DNA from: Chloroflexota bacterium
GTDB lineage: Bacteria; Chloroflexota; Limnocylindria; P2-11E
Length of the DNA: 64,000 nucleotides
Assembly: GCA_027310565.1 (NCBI GenBank)
Contig: DAIDAP010000011.1
Span: 32,044 to 96,043, forward strand
Direction: 5' to 3'
The translations under genes and the position numbers were made by a program. Positions 52,624-64,000 of the stretch are shown here, in pieces; within the stretch, counting starts at the first letter, position 1; each line of letters starts with the position of its first letter. The notes under the pieces are model-generated. The model worked only from the letters and a program-made list of their open reading frames with translations, was not told the origin of the DNA and did no database searches.

Positions 52624-54155
52624 GGCGAGACCACCGCCGCGGCCGGCTCGAGGGCCGGCAGCGTCACGCGAAAGCGGGCCCCGCCGCCCTCGGCGTCGGC
52701 CGCGGCGAGCGTGCCGCCGTGCGCCTCGACGAGGCGCCGGGCGACGGCCAGACCGAGACCGCTCCCGCCGCGCACGCCCGTCCGCGATCCGCGGGCGAAC
52801 GGCTGGAACAGTCGGCTGAGATCGCGCGGGTCGAGCCCCGGGCCGTCGTCTTCGACGTCGAGCTCCAGCGCGCCGTCGCGCGTCCGCGCCCGCACCCGCA
52901 CGGTCGTCCCCGCGGGGGTGTGGCGCAGGGCGTTCTCCACGAGGTTCGACACCACCTGGTCGATCTCGACCTGGTCGACGTACACGGGCGGGAGATCCTC
53001 CGGGACGTCGACGACGACGCGGTGCGCGACCGCGAGCGGCCGCAGCCGCCCGACGACGTCGTCGACGATGGCGCCGACGTCGTACCAGTCGCGCTGGGGC
53101 CGGATCGCGCCGGATTCGAGCCGCGACAGGTCCAGGAGGTTGTCGACGATCCGGGCCAGCCGGCGCGCCTCGGTCTCGATGTCCGCGGCGAAGGTCCGGC
53201 GCTCCGCCTCGGTCCACTGCACGTCGGGCTGGCGGAGGCTCGCGGCCGAGGCGATGATCGATGCGAGCGGCGTGCGCAGGTCATGCGAGACCGCGGCGAG
53301 CAGAGCGCTCTTCAGCTCGTCCGCGCGCCGCAGCACTTCCGCGCGCGTGGTCGCCTCGGCGAGCTCCGCCCGCTGGGCCACGGCGTGCAGCGAGCCGGCG
53401 ATCACCGCGAGCGCCCGCGTCTCCTCCGCGGTGAGAACGGCCGCCGGCCGGTGGATCAGCGTGAGCCGGCCCGCCCCTCCCGTGCCGCCCCCGAGCGGGA
53501 TCTCCGAACGCAGCCGGTCCGAGCGTCGTGGTCGTGTTCCCGGCCGCACCACACGGATCCAGCGCGCATCGCCCGAGCGCGCGCCGTACGCCCCACCGGT
53601 GCCGAGCACCTCGGCGTCGTCGAGCCCGGACGCCTCGGCGCCGACGCGGGCCTCGTGCCTTCGCGTGCCGACGATCAGCGAGATAAGGACGCCGTCGAGC
53701 CGCATCTCCGACCGCAGTCGCCCGGCGACGGCGCGCAGCGCGTCGTCGAGGTCCGATCCGCTCAGCAGCCGCAGGGCGTCGAAGAGCAGCCGCGCCTCGC
53801 GCTCGCGCCGCTCGGCCTGCTCCGCGCGCGCACGCTCGTTGGCGGCGAGCTCGCTCGCGATGATCGCCGTGACGAGGAAGAGGCCGAGGGAGATCCATTC
53901 TCCCGGCTCCTTGATCGCGAGCTGGCGATAGGGCTCGGTGAACGACCAGTCGTAGATGACGAAGTCGGCGAGCGACGCCACGATCGCCGGCCCGCGTCCG
54001 AGCCGTGTCGCCGCGCCGAGCACGACGATGAGGTACAGGATCGAGATCTGCCCGATCCCCGTGGCCGCGACGATCGTGCCGACGAGCGCGCTCATGAGTG
54101 CGACGCCGGCGAGGGCGAGCGCGTACGCGCGCCACCCGGCGACGCGGCGGGTCAT
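52620..54155 (-). CDS. KdpD-like histidine kinase lacking the N-terminal KdpD sensor domain
   Basis: 511 aa. It begins with the four-helix DUF4118 membrane domain (ISILYLIVVLGAATRLGRGP, DFVIYDWSFTEPYRQLAI), then a GAF-like region, HisKA with the phospho-His in AAVSHDLRTPLASIIASAAS, and a full HATPase (NLVENALRHTPAG, DDGPGLDPRDL, GSGLGLAVARRLVEAHGG). The ~370-aa cytosolic KdpD and Usp domains that precede DUF4118 in E. coli KdpD are absent and cannot be upstream, because the promoter is 7 bases before ATG 54155. Confidence 0.88.
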   Translation of the reverse strand: MTRRVAGWRAYALALAGVALMSALVGTIVAATGIGQISILYLIVVLGAATRLGRGPAIVASLADFVIYDWSFTEPYRQLAIKEPGEWISLGLFLVTAIIASELAANERARAEQAERREREARLLFDALRLLSGSDLDDALRAVAGRLRSEMRLDGVLISLIVGTRRHEARVGAEASGLDDAEVLGTGGAYGARSGDARWIRVVRPGTRPRRSDRLRSEIPLGGGTGGAGRLTLIHRPAAVLTAEETRALAVIAGSLHAVAQRAELAEATTRAEVLRRADELKSALLAAVSHDLRTPLASIIASAASLRQPDVQWTEAERRTFAADIETEARRLARIVDNLLDLSRLESGAIRPQRDWYDVGAIVDDVVGRLRPLAVAHRVVVDVPEDLPPVYVDQVEIDQVVSNLVENALRHTPAGTTVRVRARTRDGALELDVEDDGPGLDPRDLSRLFQPFARGSRTGVRGGSGLGLAVARRLVEAHGGTLAAADAEGGGARFRVTLPALEPAAAVVSP

Positions 54156-54173
54156 GTCGGCGAGAATAGGCGC
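54156..54173. promoter_or_regulatory. 18-bp bidirectional promoter with overlapping -10 boxes
   Basis: Minus strand: TATTCT (54163-54168) ends seven bases before ATG 54155. Plus strand: GAGAAT (54162-54167) ends six bases before ATG 54174. Both genes would be leaderless and share almost the same -10 base pairs. -35 elements, if any, would lie inside the opposite genes. Confidence 0.5.
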
Positions 54174-55172
54174 ATGTTGCGCGCGGCGCGGCTCCTCCTC
54201 GTCGGCTCAGCGGCGGCGGCGATCGGCTCGATCGTCTTCATCATGTCGCGGGCCGAGGCGCCCTCGCCGCTCCTCTTCGCCTTCACCGGCGCCGCGGTGC
54301 TGCTCGCCGGGGCGGCCATCACGCTCGAGCCGGATCCGCGGCGCGGCCGCCTCCTCGCGGCGGCGGGTGCGCTCGCGCTGGGCGGCGCGGGCACGCTCGC
54401 GGGCTTCGGCGCGGGCGAGGTCACCTTCCCGGCCGCGGCGCTCGGGGTGCTCGCGGCCTGGTCGGCGGCGACGTACCGCTCGCCCCGGTGGGTCGCGCTC
54501 GCGTTCGCGGCGTACCTCGCCGTCGGGCTCGCTCTGACCGCCGGTCGTCTGCAGGCGCTCGCCGCCTCGCCCTTCCTGCTCCCGTCGGTCGTCCTCTGGC
54601 CGCTCTCCGCTGCGTTCTTCGTCCCCGGCATCGGCGGTCTCTTCGCGATCTACGCCGCGCTCGGCCTCGCCGTCGCGCTCGCGTTCGCCGCGTACGCCCG
54701 GCCGACGGCGTTCGCCGCGCCACCGAAGTGGCGCTCGGTCGCCCGCGACGCGCTCGTCGCCGGGCTTGCGTTCGTCGCGTTCGAGGCCGCGCTCGCGCTC
54801 GCCCGACCGAGCACGAGCGCGCGAGACGAGCTCGTGCCGCTCGCGGTCGCGGCCATGTTCGCCGCCGCGGCGATCCTCGCCCTCGGCGTGCGGCTGCTGC
54901 GTGCCGGCGTGCCGGGCGGCCTCGCCGCGACGGTGCTCGGCGCGACGGCGGTCCTCTACGTCGTCACCGCGCGCCCGACCGTCGAGTGCACGACGAACGG
55001 GGCCGCGAGCGGCAGCGGTCCGTGGTGGCTCCCGTACGGCGGCGGCGTGCGCAGCTCCGGAAGCGGCTCGAGCGACGGCGGCGCGAGCGGGCGGATCGAG
55101 CGCGACGACGGCGTCACGATCACCTACCGCTGCGACGAGCGGACGCTGGTCGAGTTCGAGATCCGCCGGTAG
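54174..55172 (+). CDS. Multi-pass membrane protein of unknown function
   Basis: 332 aa with about nine hydrophobic segments in the first 265 residues (AAIGSIVFIMS, LLFAFTGAAVLLAGAA, FVPGIGGLFAIYAALGLAVA and others), then a short Gly/Ser-rich outside region and a C-terminal strand pair (GVTITYRCDERTLVEFEIRR). Two Cys (VECTTNG and YRCDE) in the tail could form a disulfide. No family is recognised. It shares its tiny promoter region with the KdpD-like kinase gene, so the two may be expressed together. Confidence 0.75.
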   Translation: MLRAARLLLVGSAAAAIGSIVFIMSRAEAPSPLLFAFTGAAVLLAGAAITLEPDPRRGRLLAAAGALALGGAGTLAGFGAGEVTFPAAALGVLAAWSAATYRSPRWVALAFAAYLAVGLALTAGRLQALAASPFLLPSVVLWPLSAAFFVPGIGGLFAIYAALGLAVALAFAAYARPTAFAAPPKWRSVARDALVAGLAFVAFEAALALARPSTSARDELVPLAVAAMFAAAAILALGVRLLRAGVPGGLAATVLGATAVLYVVTARPTVECTTNGAASGSGPWWLPYGGGVRSSGSGSSDGGASGRIERDDGVTITYRCDERTLVEFEIRR

Positions 55173-55199
55173 GGGCGACCATGCCGCCCGGCCCGCGCG

Positions 55200-56528
55200 T
55201 CACGCGGCGACGGCCTCCTGCACGCCCGGCATCGCGAGGCCCGCGGCGACGCTGGTGAAGGCCGCCGCGTCGCGCACCGTCGAGCGCGGGAAGCGGGACG
55301 CGAGCAGCGCGCGGAACGTCGGGATCGCGCTCGACCCGCCGGTCGTCACGACCTCGCCGATCTCGCCCGTCGCGACGCCGGCCTTCGCGACGACGCCGTC
55401 CAGCATCGCCTCCGTGTCCTCCAGGAGCGCCGCGACGAGGCGCTCGAAGCGCCCGCGCGTGACCCGGGCGTCCACGTCGACCGCGGCACGGTGATAGGTG
55501 AGGATCGTCGCACGGAGCTCGGAGAGCGCGATCTTCGCCGCGTCGCTCGCGAGGAAGATCTCGTACCCGAGCTGCAGCCCGATCGCGTCCCGCAGCGCGG
55601 CGAGCTCGCGCCGCGGGGCGCCCGCGCGGACGAGGTCGTCGAGCGCGTCGAGGAGCGGCTTCTCGTTCAGCGCGGAGAGCGCGTGCCAGTCGTGCAGCGC
55701 GTTCACGATGAACGCGGGCAGCCGCAGCCGCTTGGGTCCCCACTCGGCGCGCGAGCCGAGCCGCGGCGCGACCGCGTCGTCGATGAGCCGCTCGGTGCAG
55801 CGGTCACCGCCGATGTCGCGGCCGGCCGTCGCCAGGACCCGCAGGCCGTCGTCGTCGCGGCGCACCACGGCGAGATCCAGCGTGCCGCCGCCGAAGTCGA
55901 ACACCAGCGTCAGCCCGCGCGCCACGTCGGCCGAGTGCGCCGCGGCCACCGGCTCGTACGCGAACCGCACCGCGGCGAACCCGGCGATCTCGGCGGCCGC
56001 ACGCATGCGCGTCACCGCGCGCGCCTCCGCGGCCGGGCCGCCGACGTACTCCACCGGGCGGCCGATCGTGATCTCGTCGGGCGTCTCGCCGGTGAGCTCG
56101 CGGGCGCGCTCCCGCACGTGCCCGAGGACGATCGCGATGAGCTGCTCGAGGCCGCGGGCCTCGCCGAACACGTTCGTGCGCACGTCGAGCTCGTCGCCGA
56201 GGAAGGTCTTGAGCGCCTGGAACAGCCTGCCGGGCGAGGCGACGTCGGTGAGGATCATCGCCTCGACCGGCTTCTGGAACGGATTCGAGGACGTGAGCTT
56301 CACGCCGAGCGGGAGGTACTCGCGCCTGATCGGCCCGCGCGTGCGGTTGTCCGCGAGGTAGGCCTCGATCGCCGCCCGTCCGACGTGCGTGGAGCCGTCG
56401 CGGCGAACGTACAGGACGGTGGGCATGGCCGCGCCGGCGACCGGATCGAGAGGGAGCACGGTGCTCGTGGCGCCGTCCCAGACGGCGAGCGACGTGTTGG
56501 ACGTGCCGAAATCGAGACCGAAACGCAT
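55200..56528 (-). CDS. YegD-like Hsp70-family protein
   Basis: 442 aa. The actin/Hsp70 ATPase core is complete: FGLDFGTSNTSLAVWD at the N-terminus, LVFDFGGGTLDLAVVRRD (phosphate 2), DIGGDRCTERLIDDAV and VVTTGGSSAIPTFRALL (adenosine). It ends after the ATPase part and has no peptide-binding domain, as in E. coli YegD. Its client or partner is unknown. ATG 56528; a TATGCT box lies 11 bases upstream. Convergent with the membrane protein gene. Confidence 0.88.
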   Translation of the reverse strand: MRFGLDFGTSNTSLAVWDGATSTVLPLDPVAGAAMPTVLYVRRDGSTHVGRAAIEAYLADNRTRGPIRREYLPLGVKLTSSNPFQKPVEAMILTDVASPGRLFQALKTFLGDELDVRTNVFGEARGLEQLIAIVLGHVRERARELTGETPDEITIGRPVEYVGGPAAEARAVTRMRAAAEIAGFAAVRFAYEPVAAAHSADVARGLTLVFDFGGGTLDLAVVRRDDDGLRVLATAGRDIGGDRCTERLIDDAVAPRLGSRAEWGPKRLRLPAFIVNALHDWHALSALNEKPLLDALDDLVRAGAPRRELAALRDAIGLQLGYEIFLASDAAKIALSELRATILTYHRAAVDVDARVTRGRFERLVAALLEDTEAMLDGVVAKAGVATGEIGEVVTTGGSSAIPTFRALLASRFPRSTVRDAAAFTSVAAGLAMPGVQEAVAA

Positions 56529-56624
56529 GAGGACCGCTGAGCATAGACGCTCGCGCGCGCGTCGACGCGCCGCGCGGTCGGGCGAGGACCGCGGCGTCGA
56601 ACGCGTCGGAGAACGGATCCGATC

Positions 56625-57143
56625 TCAGCCGATCGGTGCGATGAGCAGCAGACCGATCCCTGGTCGCCGGCGGTCGACGGCGTCCTTCACGTCGAGTCGG
56701 CGACCGGTGCCGTCCGGGAACGTGCCGGTCCCGACCGCCGATCCGCCATTCGACACTGTGACGATCGCACCGAACCGCAGCCTCTCGCCGCTCGCCATCC
56801 GCTCGGAGAGCATCTGTCGGATCTGCGTGGTGCCGCTCTCCTTGAACTCGTTCGTGACCGGCTCGCCGCGCGCGGTGTGGTACGTCCGCGCGTCGGTCAC
56901 GAACAGCGCCACGACGTCATCGAGCTTTCGCTCGTCGAAGAGCGCGAGGAGCCGTTCGCCGGCGGTTCGGATGGTGTTCTCGTCGCACGGAGCGGCGCTC
57001 GATCCCGTCCCGCGGGCCGCGCGCGGCGTCGGTGTCGATGGAGCGGTGCATGCGGCAGCCAGTAGCGCCAGCACCAGGACGGCGGGAAACCGAGCACTCG
57101 CCCCAGCCACTACAAGCGGGCTGCTCGTCTGGTTCCTTGGCAC
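56625..57143 (-). CDS. Lipoprotein with SnoaL/NTF2-like domain
   Basis: Up to 172 aa. The lipobox is LLAAAC; a Thr/Pro-rich linker follows, then an NTF2-like cone fold pattern (AGERLLALFDERKLDDVVAL, FVTDARTYHTARGEPV, LRFGAIVTVSNGGSAVGTGT). Such domains bind small molecules or act as accessory folds; no function can be assigned. GTG 57143 is the longest start; the GTG at 57098, just before the signal helix, is an alternative. Confidence 0.65.
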   Translation of the reverse strand: MPRNQTSSPLVVAGASARFPAVLVLALLAAACTAPSTPTPRAARGTGSSAAPCDENTIRTAGERLLALFDERKLDDVVALFVTDARTYHTARGEPVTNEFKESGTTQIRQMLSERMASGERLRFGAIVTVSNGGSAVGTGTFPDGTGRRLDVKDAVDRRRPGIGLLLIAPIG

Positions 57144-57199
57144 GCCGAGCTCACGGGCGCGACGCTCCAGCGGGTCGTGCGCGGGCCGGAGGGGGCCGA

Positions 57200-57802
<603 letters not shown>

Positions 57803-57889
57803 GCGTGCGGCACCTCCGCCAGAGGAACGTGCCCGCGGCGGGCCGTGTTCCGGGAGCCGGGGACCGGCCGATAGACGGAGCACGGTGAG

Positions 57890-57923
57890 GAACCTTGACA
57901 ACCTCGTTGTCAGGCTCTATAGA
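57890..57923 (+). promoter_or_regulatory. hspR: hspR-lon-dnaJ-clpB promoter with HAIR-like operator
   Basis: TTGACA (57895-57900), a 17-bp spacer and TATAGA (57918-57923) form the best promoter in the window. CTTGACA-N7-TGTCAGG (57894-57914) overlaps the -35 and matches the layout of the HspR-associated inverted repeat (CTTGAGT-N7-ACTCAAG). The start point falls on or beside ATG 57930. Confidence 0.75.
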
Positions 57924-57929
57924 TGGCAT

Positions 57930-58241
57930 ATGGCAGGTGGGCGCCGGCCGGTCTACGTGATCTCGATCGCGGCGGACCTCGCCGGCTGCCATCCGCGGAC
58001 GCTGCGCATCTACGAGGAGGAGGGGCTGCTCGAGCCGGTCCGGACCGAGACGAACATCCGTCTCTACTCCGACGAGGACCTGCGGCGCGTGCGCGTGATC
58101 CGCTACCTCACGCGGGTGCGCGGCGTGAATCTGGCGGGGGTGAAGCTGCTGCTGCAGTTCCGCGACGCGGCGGACCTCCTCGAGCAGCTGGCGAGCGAGC
58201 TCGACGACGCGGGCGCGGACGACGGGGAGAGAGCGCTGTGA
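57930..58241 (+). CDS. hspR: HspR-type MerR-family heat-shock repressor
   Basis: 103 aa, ATG 57930. The MerR helix-turn-helix reads VYVISIAADLAGCHPRTLRI with YEEEGLLEPVRTETNIRLYS, the HspR signature, then YLTRVRGVNLAGVKLLLQF. HspR, with DnaK as co-repressor, binds HAIR sites and shuts heat-shock genes in Streptomyces and mycobacteria. A HAIR-like site overlaps its own promoter, which implies autoregulation. It is probably leaderless. lon starts 75 bases downstream in the same direction. Confidence 0.9.
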   Translation: MAGGRRPVYVISIAADLAGCHPRTLRIYEEEGLLEPVRTETNIRLYSDEDLRRVRVIRYLTRVRGVNLAGVKLLLQFRDAADLLEQLASELDDAGADDGERAL

Positions 58242-58316
58242 GGTCGATCGAACGGGTCGACGCGAAGTGAGTCAGGCCGCCCGCACCGAGAACACGGAAA
58301 GAGGGAACCAAGGAAG

Positions 58317-60821
<2,505 letters not shown>

Positions 60822-60834
60822 CGGGAGCGCGGCC

Positions 60835-61812
60835 GTGCCGGTCGAGTTCAAGGACTACTACAAGACGCTCGGCGTCGCGAAGAGCGCGACGGCCGAGGAC
60901 GTCCGCAAGGCGTACCGCAAGCTCGCCCGGCAGTACCACCCCGACGTGAACAGGGGACCGGAGGCCGAGCGGCGCTTCAAGGAGATCAACGAGGCCAACG
61001 AGGTCTTGAGTGACCCCGAGAAGCGCCGCCGCTACGACGCGGTCGGTCCGGAGTGGGCCCGGTTCCAGCACGCCGGAGCGCGGCCGGGCCCCGGCGGATT
61101 CCAGTGGGTGTACACGGGGCAGCCGGGCGGCGGCTCCTCGGGCGGCGACGCCGGAGCGTTCTCCGACTTCTTCCGCACGCTGTTCGGCGACGCGGGCGGC
61201 ATGTCCGGCACGTTCAGCGCCGAGGACCTGTTCGGCGGCGCGGCGCGCCCGCGCGGCCGGCGGCAGCAGGCCGGTGCGGACTACGAGCAGGAGCTCGAGG
61301 TCCCGCTCGCCGAGGCGTACCGCGGCACCGAGGCCCAGCTCGAGATCCGCGACGGCGGCGGGAAGGCGCGCAGGCTCAGCGTGAAGGTCCCGGCCGGCGT
61401 CCGCGACGGCCAGCGCATCCGTCTCGGCGGTCAGGGCGGCGCCGGCGCGAACGGAGGGCGCGCGGGCGACCTGTACCTGCGCGTGCGCGTGAAGCCGCAC
61501 CCGGTGTTCGCTCGCGACGGCGACGACCTGCGCCTGGAGCTGCCGGTCGCGCTGCACGAGGCGCTGCTCGGCGCCGAGGTCACCGTGCCCACGCTCAAGG
61601 GCCGCGTCTCGCTGCGCATCCCGCCGGAGACCCAGAACGGCCGCACCATCCGCCTCGCGGGGCAGGGGATGCCCCGCCCCGCCGGCGGCCACGGCGACCT
61701 GTTCGTGACCGTGACGGTCGTCCTGCCGACGAAGCTGAACGACGAAGACCGCGAGTGCGTCCGCAAGATCGGCGAGCGCCACGCTGAGGACCCACGGAGG
61801 AACCTCCTGTGA
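60835..61812 (+). CDS. dnaJ: DnaJ/CbpA-type co-chaperone without zinc finger
   Basis: 325 aa, GTG start. J domain with [20 protein letters not shown] and the HPD motif (QYHPDVN), a Gly/Phe-rich linker ([20 protein letters not shown]) and two C-terminal beta domains ([35 protein letters not shown]). The CxxCxGxG zinc repeats of full DnaJ are missing, so it is CbpA/DnaJ2-like. It stimulates DnaK; dnaK and grpE are not in the window. Confidence 0.93.
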   Translation: MPVEFKDYYKTLGVAKSATAEDVRKAYRKLARQYHPDVNRGPEAERRFKEINEANEVLSDPEKRRRYDAVGPEWARFQHAGARPGPGGFQWVYTGQPGGGSSGGDAGAFSDFFRTLFGDAGGMSGTFSAEDLFGGAARPRGRRQQAGADYEQELEVPLAEAYRGTEAQLEIRDGGGKARRLSVKVPAGVRDGQRIRLGGQGGAGANGGRAGDLYLRVRVKPHPVFARDGDDLRLELPVALHEALLGAEVTVPTLKGRVSLRIPPETQNGRTIRLAGQGMPRPAGGHGDLFVTVTVVLPTKLNDEDRECVRKIGERHAEDPRRNLL

Positions 61813-61820
61813 GTCGTCTC

Positions 61821-61835
61821 CTGCCCGAAGGGCAG
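61821..61835 (+). repeat. Small hairpin between dnaJ and clpB
   Basis: CTGCCC (61821-61826) and GGGCAG (61830-61835) flank a GAA loop, eight bases after the dnaJ stop. No T-run follows, so full termination is unlikely; it may set the level of clpB in the operon. Confidence 0.4.
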
Positions 61836-61864
61836 AGATTGAACGGATAACGGAGCGAAGCGAA

Positions 61865-64000
<2,136 letters not shown>

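Noticed and set aside
61821..61835. Terminator splitting clpB from the heat-shock operon
   Set aside because: The stem is 6 bp with no T-run, and no promoter was found before clpB.

Overview
The window is a compact, visibly very G+C-rich bacterial chromosome segment. Almost every base is coding, many neighbouring genes overlap by 1-4 bases (ATGA, GTGA), and GTG or TTG starts are common. No spacer exceeds 300 bases; the longest, 42937-43155, holds a large inverted repeat. I saw no tRNA, rRNA, CRISPR array or transposase. The gene set (atpZ-B-E-F-H-A-G-D-C, a lone mreB, HspR-type heat-shock control, HicB-DinB and KimA-like proteins) fits Chloroflexota, perhaps a Limnocylindria-like lineage; this is inference from gene content only. 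About nine first genes have a -10 hexamer (eight TANNNT, one TATAGA) ending 6-7 bases before the start codon, which points to widespread leaderless mRNAs.

Layout. 1-9.3 kb: the end of a type I restriction HsdR subunit carrying an extra AlbA_2/Schlafen-type domain, a WecA/TagO-like phosphosugar transferase, a DUF72 protein, an S9 peptidase, a DinB-like protein, a lipoprotein ending in a Hint autoprocessing domain, a lone receiver protein and a CorA-type transporter. 9.3-16.2 kb: a complete F-type ATP synthase operon. 16.2-20.6 kb: a YVTN-propeller lipoprotein, Nudix and VOC enzymes, a HicB-DinB fusion coupled to a DtxR-family regulator, and a divergent FTR1 iron permease with a candidate DtxR operator between them. 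20.6-35.5 kb: mreB followed by a long co-directional array of envelope glycan genes (WecG/TagA, GT4, several GT87/GT-C-like membrane glycosyltransferases, a PHP enzyme and a flippase-like protein), one of them frameshifted.

35.6-38.3 kb: a three-gene soluble signalling cassette: a histidine kinase with intact motifs, a NarL-type regulator whose phospho-acceptor Asp is Glu, and a second kinase whose ATP-binding motifs have decayed. 38.4-45.7 kb: lipoproteins, an FAD oxidoreductase, SpoIID-like protein, hpt, a cupredoxin, the inverted repeat, rsmG, a divergent HisA-like barrel and a metallophosphoesterase.

45.7-54.2 kb is a potassium island: two tandem KimA-type K+ importers, a UspA protein, two TrkA/KTN proteins, a free-standing copy of the KimA C-terminal domain, KdpE, and a KdpD-like kinase without the N-terminal KdpD sensor and without kdpFABC nearby. 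Candidate 11-bp-spaced operators lie before kimA1 and before the stand-alone domain. 54-64 kb: a membrane protein sharing an 18-bp bidirectional promoter with the kinase gene, a YegD-type Hsp70, a lipoprotein, msrA, and an hspR-lon-dnaJ-clpB heat-shock operon behind a near-consensus promoter with a HAIR-like operator; clpB runs off the end.
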